Source: an uncultured Lachnospiraceae bacterium
Lineage (GTDB): Bacteria > Bacillota > Clostridia > Lachnospirales > Lachnospiraceae
Direction: 5' to 3'
DNA length: 51,589 nucleotides
NCBI GenBank assembly: GCA_947385425.1
Contig: CANDKY010000011.1
Coordinates: 1 to 51,589 of the forward strand
Shown: positions 17,394-25,393 of the stretch, in pieces
How the letters are laid out: every line of letters starts with the position of its first letter
Numbering within the stretch: the stretch's first letter is position 1
Made by a program: the position numbers and the translations under genes
The notes under the pieces: generated by a model
The model's database searches: none
Told to the model about the DNA's origin: nothing
What the model saw: only the letters and a program-made list of their open reading frames with translations

Positions 17394-17492
17394 CAAACTC
17401 CTGTCCCGCTTCCGCTTTATACTTCATAAATCGAACTCCCGCCCCGCTTACGCTTTATACTTCACAAATCGAACTCCTGTCCTGCTTCCGCT
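17394..17492 (-). repeat. 38-bp tandem repeat spanning the stop codon of the MBL gene
   Basis: Two full units and one partial unit of 38 bp (CGAACTCCyGyCCyGCTT...). The right-most unit encodes the last codons of the MBL hydrolase (GQEFDL and stop); the other copies are non-coding and lead into the SD of the MutS-like gene. Slippage would change intergenic length without altering the protein. Confidence 0.8.
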
Positions 17493-18178
17493 ATATCCAT
17501 AATCCGCTCCCGATACCGCTTCCCCATATCCGTCCCTTTATACCTGCCAATCAGCCCGTAATCCTCCCACATGTGCATAGGGAACACATACCGGGCATCC
17601 GCATGCTCCAGAAAATAATCCATGCCCCAGCCGTAAGCCCGGTCCAGACGCGGGTCCAGCGGCACGAAAGCCGCCTCAAAAGAAATATCCCGCAGCGCGT
17701 CGATTTCCCGTTTATAATCCCGCTCCATATTTTCATTCCACTGAGTATCCTCTTCATCCCAATGCCACCAGTTGAGATCCCCTGCATGGTAAAACCACAT
17801 GCCTTCCGCATATACCGCAAAAGCAACCCCCGCGTCGGTGGAACGCAGCGTCCGTATCCTAAGCCCGTCCCATTCCAGTTCCCTGTTTTTTCCCGCCGTT
17901 GTTATTTTCTCTTTAACAGAAACCGGCACCCCGTTCCTCTCCAGATATTTCCCGCTCAGCTTTATATCGCTTCCAAGGAAAAAATGCACCTTCCCATACT
18001 GCTGCGCCAGCCCGAAGATTTCCATACTGAAATGATCCCTGTGCTTGTGGGAAGCAAACACATAAACCGCTTTATCCCTTTCCCATTCCGGAAGTTTCCC
18101 TTTATAGTAATCAAAGAGCAGGACACATCTTTCCAATTCCACGGCAAAACCGCTGTGATAAATATAAGTCACTTTCAT
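17462..18178 (-). CDS. Metallo-beta-lactamase-fold hydrolase
   Basis: A 238-residue MBL-fold protein related to the YtnP/UlaG-like small hydrolases. It begins MKVTYIYHSGFAVEL. The metal-binding signature is SHKHRDHF, and a further ligand region is HAGDLNWWHW; PMHMWEDY near the C-terminus carries the last histidine. Substrate unknown. Start choice: the ATG at 18178 opens the conserved fold. An in-frame ATG at 18244 would add a tail made of the repeat IRKGN, encoded by a 15-bp tandem repeat that itself contains SD-like AAGGAAAGG sequences. It belongs to the row permease-MBL-MutS. Confidence 0.85.
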   Translation of the reverse strand: MKVTYIYHSGFAVELERCVLLFDYYKGKLPEWERDKAVYVFASHKHRDHFSMEIFGLAQQYGKVHFFLGSDIKLSGKYLERNGVPVSVKEKITTAGKNRELEWDGLRIRTLRSTDAGVAFAVYAEGMWFYHAGDLNWWHWDEEDTQWNENMERDYKREIDALRDISFEAAFVPLDPRLDRAYGWGMDYFLEHADARYVFPMHMWEDYGLIGRYKGTDMGKRYRERIMDIAEAGQEFDL

Positions 18179-18198
18179 ACACTTTTTTTGCCCGCCTA

Positions 18199-18240
18199 TC
18201 CTTATATTTCCTTTCCTTATATTTCCTTTCCTTATATTTG
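18199..18240 (-). repeat. 15-bp tandem repeat in the MBL gene leader
   Basis: Nearly three units of CTTATATTTCCTTTC. On the minus strand each unit reads as an AAGGAAAGG purine run, so copy number could change the number of SD-like sites or, if the upstream ATG is used, the N-terminal length in steps of five residues. Confidence 0.7.
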
Positions 18241-18249
18241 GCAAGCCCC

Positions 18250-19620
18250 TTATAAAAAGATATATTTCAAAATAAACAAAACCGTCAGGACATACATCAG
18301 CACACTGACCTTCTTCTCTTTCGCCTTACCGGTAAGCAGGCAAAGCAGCGTCCAGGAAATCACCCCTATTGAAATCCCTTCGGAAATGCTGTATGCCAGC
18401 GGCATTGCAATAATGCACAAAAATGCCGGGATAGCATCCGTCATATCGTCAAAGTCAATCTTCGCGACAGCCCCCATCATATAAAAGCCTACAATAATAA
18501 GCGCCGGCGCTGTGGCAAAAGAGGGAATCGTTAAAAACAAAGGGGAGAAAATCAACGCCAGAAGGAATAATAATCCTGTCGTAACCGCGGTAAGCCCTGT
18601 CCTGCCGCCCTCCGTCACACCGGAAGCGCTTTCCACGAAAGTCGTTGTTGTGGAAGTACCAAGCACCGCACCCGCACTGGTAGCCACGGCGTCCGCCATC
18701 AAAGCACCTTTAATCCTCGGAAGCCTGCCGTTTTTATCCAGCATATTCGCCTTGGAAGATACCCCGATCAAAGTACCCAGCGTATCAAACAGATCTACAA
18801 ACAGGAAGGAAAAAATAACTACAAAGAAATCCAAAAGCTGTATGGATGAGAAATCAGCCCGGAACAACTGCCCGAACGTATTGCCGATGGAAGTGAAATC
18901 AAAACTTATAATAGCATGGGGAATGGTAGAGTACCAGCCCGCATCCGGATTTGGCACATACAGCCCTGCGGCCTCACATATTATACCCAAAACCCATGTA
19001 GCAAGTATACCGAACAAAATACCGCCTTTTACCTTAAGAATCAAAAGAACCGCCGTAACAAGTACGCCAACCAATGCCAGCAGCGCGGTGATCCCTACCG
19101 TGGAAAATTCCTCCCCTGCAAATTCCTGATATGTCAATAAAGTGGTATCGTCATTGACAATGATTTTTGCATTCTGCAGGCCGATGAATGCGATAAAAAG
19201 GCCGATGCCCACACTTACCGCGGACTTAAGCGTCATCGGGATCGCGTTGAAAATGGCTTCCCGCACATTCGTAAGGGAAAGTACAATGAAAATCAGCCCC
19301 TCCACAAATACCGCCAGCAAAGCAACCTGCCAGGAATAACCCATCTGCCCTACTACGGTGAATGCAAAATAAGCATTGAGCCCCATCCCCGGCGCCAGCG
19401 CAAAAGGGTAATTGGCAAATAATGCCATCAGTAACGTACCAAGGAAAGAAGCCAGCGCAGTGGCAATCAATACCGCACTTTTGTCCATCCCGGACGCGGA
19501 AAGTATATTCGGGTTTACTGCCAGTATGTACGCCATTGTCATAAATGTCGTTACACCGGCCATAACTTCTGTCCTAACGTCCGTCTTATTCTCTTTCAGC
19601 TTAAAAAACTTCTCCAACAT
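18250..19620 (-). CDS. NCS2 purine permease (AzgA/PbuG-like)
   Basis: A 456-residue transporter with 12-14 hydrophobic segments, expected to import adenine, guanine or hypoxanthine by proton symport. The AzgA-type signature is seen in AGVTTFMTMAYIL near the N-terminus, LAPGMGLNAYFAF, and the central LGTSTTTTFVESASG. It follows the nucleoside-salvage genes mtaD, cdd and punA, which fits purine base uptake. Translation uses the SD carried by leader element copy 3; no purine riboswitch is visible in its upstream region. Confidence 0.92.
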   Translation of the reverse strand: MLEKFFKLKENKTDVRTEVMAGVTTFMTMAYILAVNPNILSASGMDKSAVLIATALASFLGTLLMALFANYPFALAPGMGLNAYFAFTVVGQMGYSWQVALLAVFVEGLIFIVLSLTNVREAIFNAIPMTLKSAVSVGIGLFIAFIGLQNAKIIVNDDTTLLTYQEFAGEEFSTVGITALLALVGVLVTAVLLILKVKGGILFGILATWVLGIICEAAGLYVPNPDAGWYSTIPHAIISFDFTSIGNTFGQLFRADFSSIQLLDFFVVIFSFLFVDLFDTLGTLIGVSSKANMLDKNGRLPRIKGALMADAVATSAGAVLGTSTTTTFVESASGVTEGGRTGLTAVTTGLLFLLALIFSPLFLTIPSFATAPALIIVGFYMMGAVAKIDFDDMTDAIPAFLCIIAMPLAYSISEGISIGVISWTLLCLLTGKAKEKKVSVLMYVLTVLFILKYIFL

Positions 19621-19633
19621 ATCTCCTGTGCCT

Positions 19634-19750
19634 CCTATTCCAGTTCCGCCAAAGTGTCATAAAGACCCATTTTAGGGAAGAATTTCCGGCCGCTCCTGCG
19701 TCCTGAAATCCTTCCGGGCCTTTGCGATGCTCTGGCTGTTCCAGTTCTGC
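19634..19750 (-). promoter_or_regulatory. GGA-rich hairpin leader element, copy 3 (purine permease)
   Basis: Minus strand: AGAACTGGAACA, a 17-bp stem weakened by wobbles and mismatches (arms 19720-19736 and 19648-19664), a GGA-rich loop that is homologous to copy 1 (CGGAAGGATTTCAGGA), then GGAACTGGAATAGGAGG. It occupies almost all of the space between the mtaD stop (19763) and the permease ATG (19620). Confidence 0.72.
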
Positions 19751-19762
19751 CAACTGCAAATA

Positions 19763-21064
19763 TTACTGTCTCATTTTTCCGATAATTTCATTTGCTTTCG
19801 CATAAATCTCTTCCGGTTCTTCCGGTACGTAGAATACTCCGTCATGGTAACAGATTTTCCCGTGGATCATTGTCATCTTCACATTCTGTTTGCTCCCGCT
19901 GTATACAATATTCTTCGCTATGTTGTTCAGCGGCTGCATATTGGGCTGATGAAGGTCTATCATGATAATGTCTGCCAGCTTCCCTTCCGCCAGCACGTCC
20001 GCATCGGCAAGGCCCATAGCTTCCGCGCCGTTTACCGTCGCCATCCGGAGCACTTCCATCGCGTCCACGGCGGAAGCATCCTTCTCCCTCACCTTCGCCA
20101 GGCCCGTCACAAGGAACATTTCACGGAACATGTCCAGGCAATTATTGCTCGCCGGGCCGTCCGTGCCGATAGCCACATTCAATCCCGCCTCAAGGAAATC
20201 CCGTATCGGCGCTATCCCGCTGGCCAGTTTCAGATTGGAAGCCGGGTTGGTGATTACACTGACTTTCTTCTTTTTAAAAAGGCTGATTTCTTCCGGCGTC
20301 AGCCATACGCAGTGGTAAGCCCCTCCCCCGTACTCAAACATCCCCAGGGAATCCAGGAATACGCCCGGTGTCACGCCGTAACGTTCCACACAGTCCTCCA
20401 CTTCCTTTTTCGTTTCCGACAGATGCATATATACCGGAGCCTTCAGCTTCCCGGCCAATCCGGCCATCTGCTCCATTAATTCCCTGGAACAGGTGTATTC
20501 CGCATGGAAACCCAGCCGGAAGGATAACAGCGGATCCTTCCCGTTCAGCTCATGATACCACTTCTCCGCCAAATCCACCGACTGGCTGAAATTATTCACC
20601 GCCCCGGTCTGCACACAGCGCATCCCCATCTCACTGCATGCCCGGGCAATGCTTTCCGGTGTCAGATACATATCAAAAATAGCCGTAATCCCGCTGGTCA
20701 GATATTCCAAAACCGCCAGCTTTGTCAAATGATAAATATCCTCCGCCGTCATCCTGGCCTCAATGGGGAATACCTGCTCGTTCAGCCATGACTGCAGCGG
20801 CAGGTCGTCCGCATAAGACCTCAGAAGCGTCATCCCGGAATGGGTATGGGCATCCTTGAACCCGGGCATCAGCAGGTTCCCCTTACAGTCAATCTCCTCA
20901 TCCCATATCATACAGTCTATCCCGTTTTTCCGGAAAACAGCCTCCCTGTCCGCGCCGTCCCCCACATACAGGATACGTTCTTCCCTTACCCACAATTCAC
21001 CTTCCAATACAGGCATGTCCGCTTCCATTGTCAGTATCCTTGCATTATAAAAACGAATGTTCAT
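19763..21064 (-). CDS. mtaD: 5-methylthioadenosine/S-adenosylhomocysteine deaminase-type amidohydrolase
   Basis: A 433-residue metal-dependent amidohydrolase. HTHSGM in GFKDAHTHSG holds the first metal ligands, FHAEYTC and HLSETKKE the next two histidines, and GTDGPASNNCLDMF the metal-binding Asp and the loop typical of MtaD/SAH deaminases. It deaminates adenosine-type thioethers to inosine analogues. It is followed by a purine permease and preceded by cdd and punA, so the block degrades nucleosides to bases. The exact substrate (MTA, SAH, adenosine or guanine) is inferred. Confidence 0.87.
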   Translation of the reverse strand: MNIRFYNARILTMEADMPVLEGELWVREERILYVGDGADREAVFRKNGIDCMIWDEEIDCKGNLLMPGFKDAHTHSGMTLLRSYADDLPLQSWLNEQVFPIEARMTAEDIYHLTKLAVLEYLTSGITAIFDMYLTPESIARACSEMGMRCVQTGAVNNFSQSVDLAEKWYHELNGKDPLLSFRLGFHAEYTCSRELMEQMAGLAGKLKAPVYMHLSETKKEVEDCVERYGVTPGVFLDSLGMFEYGGGAYHCVWLTPEEISLFKKKKVSVITNPASNLKLASGIAPIRDFLEAGLNVAIGTDGPASNNCLDMFREMFLVTGLAKVREKDASAVDAMEVLRMATVNGAEAMGLADADVLAEGKLADIIMIDLHQPNMQPLNNIAKNIVYSGSKQNVKMTMIHGKICYHDGVFYVPEEPEEIYAKANEIIGKMRQ

Positions 21065-21093
21065 AAAACTTCCGCCTTTCCCTATCCGTCCTT

Positions 21094-21531
21094 TTATACA
21101 TCCGGCCTCCCGGCCAGATTCGCCGGCCCGAAGCCGTCCGGCAAAAGTTCCCCCAGCGTCCGGGTATAATACTCCCCGGCCATGTTTGCTATAATGATCT
21201 CAAACTCCTCCGGCCGGCAGAATTCCGCCATCACCTGCCGGCAGATACCGCAGGGCGCGGCATACTTCTCCTGATCCGTATCCCCTGCACCGACTACTGC
21301 TATCGCACGGAAAGAACGCTCCCCTTCGCTGACCGCTTTGAAAAAAGCAGTGCGCTCCGCACAGTTGCTCGGCCCGTATGCGGCGTTTTCAATGTTACAG
21401 CCTGTATAGACGCGTCCCTCTTCCGTCAGCAGGGCTGCACCTACCCGGAAATGGGAATATGGAACATACGCCATTTCCCGCGCTTTCTGCGCTTCCCTGA
21501 TCAGCATCACGGCTGTCTCTTTGTCTGCCAT
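21094..21531 (-). CDS. cdd: Cytidine deaminase
   Basis: A 145-residue homotetramer-type zinc deaminase converting cytidine and deoxycytidine to uridine forms. The catalytic motif is CAERTAFF (zinc Cys plus Glu) with the second zinc pair in PCGICRQ; YSHFRVGAAL and GCNIENAAYG are substrate-binding signatures. The ATG at 21531 has GGGGAGG at ideal spacing; the earlier ATG (21561) lacks a site. It lies 65 bp after punA and 30 bp before mtaD, consistent with one salvage operon. Confidence 0.95.
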   Translation of the reverse strand: MADKETAVMLIREAQKAREMAYVPYSHFRVGAALLTEEGRVYTGCNIENAAYGPSNCAERTAFFKAVSEGERSFRAIAVVGAGDTDQEKYAAPCGICRQVMAEFCRPEEFEIIIANMAGEYYTRTLGELLPDGFGPANLAGRPDV

Positions 21532-21595
21532 ACTATACCTCCCCGGATACGTGCTTTGCACTTCCTGAAATTTCAGTTTCTGAAAACTTCGCTTC

Positions 21596-22417
21596 TTAAA
21601 ATTTCTTTACCGATTCCGCCACCAGCTTCGTAAACAACGGCTCTGTCTTATCCGCCGCTGCCTGCACTTCCTCATGGGTAAGCGGGCTGTCCGTCATACC
21701 TGCCGCCAGGTTGCATACACAGGAAATACCGCAGATTCTCATGCCCATATGGTTCGCTGCAATCGCTTCCACCACTGTACTCATACCTACCGCATCCCCG
21801 CCAAGGGTACGTACCATGCGTATCTCCGCCGGAGACTCGAAAGACGGCCCTGTAAACTGCACATAAACACCTTCTTTCATTTCTATCCCGTTTTCCTGCG
21901 CCGTCTGCCGCAAAATGTCCTGCAGTTCCCTGTCATACACCGTACTCATATCCGGGAACCGCGTCCCGAGTTCCTCGATGTTAGGCCCGATCAAAGGGTT
22001 CGGCGCAAAACTGGAAATATGATCCGTAATCAGCATCAGATCCCCTGCTTTAAAATCATGGTTCACCCCGCCGGATGCATTGGTCAGAAAGAGGATTTCT
22101 GCCCCCATCATTTTCATCAGCCGCGCCGGAAGCACCACATCACCAATCGGATAACCTTCGTAATAATGTACCCTGCCTTTCATACATACTACAGGTACTT
22201 CACCGATATAGCCGAAGATAAATTTCCCTGCATGCCCCGGTACGGTGGATACCGGAAATTCCTCTATTTCGCTGTAGGAAAGCTCAGCCTCGATCTTTAT
22301 GGTATCCGCAAAATGCCCCAGGCCGGAACCCAGCACAATCGCTACACGCGGCTGAAAATCAATTTTCTTCCGGAAGCTTTCATAACACCGCATCAGTTTC
22401 TCATAATCTTTGTTCAT
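21596..22417 (-). CDS. punA: Purine nucleoside phosphorylase
   Basis: Phosphorolyses guanosine, inosine and deoxy forms to base plus (deoxy)ribose 1-phosphate. The 273-residue trimeric-type enzyme shows VLGSGLGHFAD (phosphate site), STVPGHAGKF, GRVHYYEGY, FLTNASGGVN and the Glu-Met region VVEAIAANHMG. The ATG at 22417 starts the conserved region; the in-frame ATG at 22507 would place the promoter inside the coding region. It is the first gene of the punA-cdd-mtaD block. Confidence 0.94.
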   Translation of the reverse strand: MNKDYEKLMRCYESFRKKIDFQPRVAIVLGSGLGHFADTIKIEAELSYSEIEEFPVSTVPGHAGKFIFGYIGEVPVVCMKGRVHYYEGYPIGDVVLPARLMKMMGAEILFLTNASGGVNHDFKAGDLMLITDHISSFAPNPLIGPNIEELGTRFPDMSTVYDRELQDILRQTAQENGIEMKEGVYVQFTGPSFESPAEIRMVRTLGGDAVGMSTVVEAIAANHMGMRICGISCVCNLAAGMTDSPLTHEEVQAAADKTEPLFTKLVAESVKKF

Positions 22418-22443
22418 CTTCCACACCCCGTTTTTCTGTTTAT

Positions 22444-22494
22444 TTGATAGCGTATCAACATAATTAATATAACATGAGTGGGAAAAAAAGGCAA
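22444..22494 (-). promoter_or_regulatory. punA promoter with palindromic operator candidate
   Basis: Minus strand TTGCCT (22489-22494) and TATATT (22466-22471) are 17 bp apart. Just downstream TTGATAcgcTATCAA (22444-22458) is a perfect 6-bp inverted repeat, well placed for a repressor. Confidence 0.55.
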
Positions 22495-22535
22495 TGTTGT
22501 TTCGCACAACAGAATAGAAATCCTTAGGTTACAGT

Positions 22536-22826
22536 TCAGTATCCTATATTATCGCAGCCCTCCGCACCAGTCGCGCCCTGTGCCGCATCTTCAGGCAATT
22601 CTTTCATAGCCTGTGTCTGGAAAGCCATAAAGGCTTTCATCGCGTTTTCCTTCGCCACTTCCGATACAGGGGACATAATTTCAAAGGGTATCTTACGTTC
22701 CCGCACCACCGCCCTCGCATATATATTAATCGCTGTAGATGCAGTCATACCAAAATCAGCACATAAAGCATCAAACTGCTTTTTCAAAGATTCCTCCATA
22801 CGCACACTAAATGTTGCCTGAGCCAT
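22536..22826 (-). CDS. RelB/DinJ-type antitoxin, apparently orphan
   Basis: A 96-residue ribbon-helix-helix protein. The N-terminus ATFSVRMEESLKKQFDAL followed by FGMTASTAINIYARAVVRERKIPFEI is the DinJ/RelB DNA-binding and dimerisation pattern. The C-terminal half, which would neutralise a YafQ/RelE toxin, is short and ends AEGCDNIGY. No toxin ORF follows: only about 30 bp separate its stop from the punA promoter region. It may be a repurposed regulator or the remnant of a toxin-antitoxin pair. Its SD is supplied by leader element copy 4. Confidence 0.8.
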   Translation of the reverse strand: MAQATFSVRMEESLKKQFDALCADFGMTASTAINIYARAVVRERKIPFEIMSPVSEVAKENAMKAFMAFQTQAMKELPEDAAQGATGAEGCDNIGY

Positions 22827-22837
22827 ACTTATATCCT

Positions 22838-22912
22838 CCTATTCCAGTACCGCATATATAGTAGAAGAATCCTTCCCGTCTCTTCTGCTATATATGCTGT
22901 TTCCAGTTCCGC
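22838..22912 (-). promoter_or_regulatory. GGA-rich hairpin leader element, copy 4 (RelB-like gene)
   Basis: The most compact copy. Minus strand: GCGGAACTGGAAACA, a 17-18-bp stem with one mismatch (GCATATATAGyAGAAGA and complement), loop GACGGGAAGGA, then GGTACTGGAATAGGAGG ending 12 nt before the ATG. Confidence 0.78.
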
Positions 22913-22921
22913 AAATCCATG

Positions 22922-24226
22922 TCATGGTACATTCATAATCAGCCTGAAAACAAATGTCCCGTTATCGTTTTTAAAATCCGGTTCCCCTCCATACCCCTTC
23001 GATGCTTTCACTATACTCGACACACCAATACCTCCCGTAAACTCCGGTTTCGGATAACCGTTCCTGAATTCCGCTTCCACCCGGCAGGTATTGATACAGC
23101 AAATAACCAGCTTATTTTTCTTCTTTTTCACTGTGATATCTATAAAGCACTCTCTCCCGGCCTCCTGTTCCCTGGCCCCCAGACATCCATAGATGGCATT
23201 CTCATATGCATTGGACAAAATTGTCACAAGGTCAATATCCAAAACCGTACATTCCCTGTCCACATGGACATCCAGGGATACCCTTATCCCCTCCCGCTCC
23301 GCCTTTTTCGTATAAGCGGACAAAATGTTGTTGACTGCTATATTCTCACATATTACGGTCGCCTGCCCTTCCTCCATATTTTTCTCATATTCCCCCAGAT
23401 ATTCCAAAAGCTCGTCAGTCTGCCCCCTGCGGGCATACTCCGCTATTACCATATTATGGTGCCTGGCATCGTGCCGTATGCGTCTTCCTGATTCCACGGA
23501 CTCCTCTAAGAACTCCATCTGCCGTTCCAGCAGCCTGTGGTTCATCTGCATCAGTTGGTTTTCCGTGCGGTATTCCGATTCCTTCCCGATATGCAGATAC
23601 AGCCGGAATACCATAAGCTGCAAAGAACCTATCAGGAAAAAGTTCATCACAATCTGCAGCAGGCGGTATTTCATTTCCTTCTCATCCAGCGGCCTGATAA
23701 CAAATGCAATGCCAAAGAAAAGGCTGATAATCAAAACAGTAAGGCTGAACCAGTCCAGCTCATCTTCCACATATACGCCAAACTCCTTTATCGAATTCCG
23801 CAGATATTTGTCAATGAAAAAAGCCAGCAGCGCAATCAGCAATATCCGGACAATTATGTCCGCCCATACATTCCCCCCAAAAAAGCTTTCGGAACATATA
23901 ATCCCGCCAACTACAAATACCGCCATCAGATAAAACGTAAATCCAAGCTTATAAAATGTCAGAAATAAATGTGTGCTGCTGATATATAAAGAAAAAAGAC
24001 AGAATACTATGAAAAGGCTGAGCGGCGCAAGACGCACAAAACTCTCATGCCCCACTACATACCAGATACAGGACGGCGGCAATACTATTATAAACATACT
24101 GCCGTAAAGGAACCATGTCTTTTTACGTCCGAAGCGCGGCTCATCCATCAATGTAAACAACAGGACCGTCCCCAAAATACTTATTATCAACCGAATAAAC
24201 GCTACATATACAGAGCCTCCTAACAT
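22922..24226 (-). CDS. GHKL-type sensor histidine kinase, AgrC-like (paralogue 1)
   Basis: A 434-residue membrane kinase. Six or seven hydrophobic segments fill the first ~225 residues, followed by a coiled coil, the H-box region RRIRHDARHHNMVI (about 255), and a GHKL ATPase domain with LVTILSNAYENAI (N-box) and GGIGVSSIV (G-box). This form is typical of peptide-sensing AgrC/ComD-like kinases. No LytTR response regulator or AgrB/AgrD-type peptide genes are adjacent, so the partner is elsewhere or missing. It is clearly paralogous to the kinase at 26304-27596 (same MLGGS start, same layout). GGAGGGAC lies before the ATG. Confidence 0.88.
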   Translation of the reverse strand: MLGGSVYVAFIRLIISILGTVLLFTLMDEPRFGRKKTWFLYGSMFIIVLPPSCIWYVVGHESFVRLAPLSLFIVFCLFSLYISSTHLFLTFYKLGFTFYLMAVFVVGGIICSESFFGGNVWADIIVRILLIALLAFFIDKYLRNSIKEFGVYVEDELDWFSLTVLIISLFFGIAFVIRPLDEKEMKYRLLQIVMNFFLIGSLQLMVFRLYLHIGKESEYRTENQLMQMNHRLLERQMEFLEESVESGRRIRHDARHHNMVIAEYARRGQTDELLEYLGEYEKNMEEGQATVICENIAVNNILSAYTKKAEREGIRVSLDVHVDRECTVLDIDLVTILSNAYENAIYGCLGAREQEAGRECFIDITVKKKKNKLVICCINTCRVEAEFRNGYPKPEFTGGIGVSSIVKASKGYGGEPDFKNDNGTFVFRLIMNVP

Positions 24227-24310
24227 ACCGCCTGTCCCTCCTTTCTTTGCTTCCCGCAGCCCGATTTCTCCCTGCGCATGCCCCCCGATTCCTATATTCT
24301 TCCTTTTATT

Positions 24311-24450
24311 GCTATCTGCTTATTTTTACTGTTATTTGTTTATTTTTACTGCTATTTGATTACGTTTACTGCTATCTGCTTATTTTTACTGCTATTTACT
24401 TACTTTTTCTGCCATTTGCTTATTTTTACTACTATTTGATTACGTTTAAT
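24311..24450 (-). repeat. Seven-unit 20-bp tandem repeat overlapping a gene end
   Basis: Units of GCTATyTGcTTATTTTTACT, degenerate at a few positions, repeat seven times without gaps. The last unit contains the final codons and stop of the flavodoxin-fold reductase (NVIK then TAG at 24432), so the array seems to have grown from the 3' end of that gene into the spacer before the kinase. It is A/T-rich on the coding strand and has no hairpin. Confidence 0.85.
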
Positions 24451-25013
24451 TCCTGCAGCATACGCCGGATCCGGATTCCCTGGTTTAGCACTTCCTCCCG
24501 TTTGGAAACCTCCATGTCCAGCCCTTCGATCACAAAAGAATGGATTTCCCGGATTCCCAGCATATTGGCAAATGCCTTTACATACTCTGCCCCCATATTC
24601 CTCCCGCCCGCATATCTCCCGCTTGTGGAAAAATAGGACAGCTTTTCCGCCCTGCAATACCCCGCGCTCCGGTTCCCCTCATATCCGAAAGTCAATCCGC
24701 ACACCGCAACATGTTCGAAATAAACCTTTAACAAAGATGGGAAGGAAAGATTCCAGCAGGGTGCGGCTACCACAATCTCATCCGCCTCCTTAAATTGTTT
24801 CGCATAGCGGAACATCTCATGCTGCAGCTCCCCTCTTTCCATTAATTGCTCCCGCAGCTCTATCCCCTCCGCAGTTAAAGGCGATATCTGCTGCTCACTC
24901 AATATGACTGTTTCCGTTTCCGTATCTTCACCCAATGCCTGCAGATAACTTTCATATAACCTTTTTGTCGCTGATTTTTCCCCACGGACACAGCAATCCA
25001 CTACAAGTACCAT
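24432..25013 (-). CDS. Flavodoxin-fold NAD(P)H oxidoreductase (azoreductase/AcpD-like)
   Basis: A 193-residue FMN-dependent reductase of the azoreductase/NAD(P)H quinone oxidoreductase fold. It starts MVLVVDCCVRG, where family members have a phosphate-binding loop after the first strand. The flavin-contact motif AAPCWNLSFPSLLKVYFEHV and the later YFSTSGRY loop are clear. The natural substrate is unknown (quinones, azo dyes or nitro compounds are usual). Its 3' end is the seed of a 20-bp tandem array. Confidence 0.83.
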   Translation of the reverse strand: MVLVVDCCVRGEKSATKRLYESYLQALGEDTETETVILSEQQISPLTAEGIELREQLMERGELQHEMFRYAKQFKEADEIVVAAPCWNLSFPSLLKVYFEHVAVCGLTFGYEGNRSAGYCRAEKLSYFSTSGRYAGGRNMGAEYVKAFANMLGIREIHSFVIEGLDMEVSKREEVLNQGIRIRRMLQELNVIK

Positions 25014-25393
25014 ACCTCTTACCTCTTACCGGCTTTTTCCTACACGGTTCCCAACCGCACCGCGCGTTATACCTTCCATCCCCTGCGATTCCCCTTCCTC
25101 CGGCCGCGGCACAGCACATCCATATCCCCGCTTCCTTCCTGCCTCTTTATTGACTATACCAAAATACTTTCTTTTTGGACACTTTTTTTGCACGCTTTGC
25201 ACTTTTTCCGTCATACATTGCCGTACAATTCCATCGCCTTAAATCTTACCACGCTTCCGAATACCTTCCTGTGCCAAACCGAAGGCGGCGTAGTTATAAA
25301 GCCTGTCTCATCCGAAAAAATATTGCAATATTACAGAAACAGTAATAAACTGAAAGAAACCGTAACAAACCGAATGTAAGGGAGGCGCCTTCA

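Noticed and set aside
16337-18484. 715-codon open frame on the plus strand
   Set aside because: It lies antisense across the MutS-like and MBL genes, has no SD, and its composition (His/Pro/Ile-rich) is that of a shadow frame.
18250-19750. Purine riboswitch before the purine permease
   Set aside because: The leader is explained by the GGA-rich hairpin element; the conserved purine-aptamer core could not be found.
22440-22540. Toxin gene partner of the RelB-like protein
   Set aside because: The space before the punA promoter is about 30 bp, and no compatible ORF is found on either strand.
24311-24450. CRISPR array
   Set aside because: Units are contiguous 20-mers without spacers; it is a simple tandem repeat.
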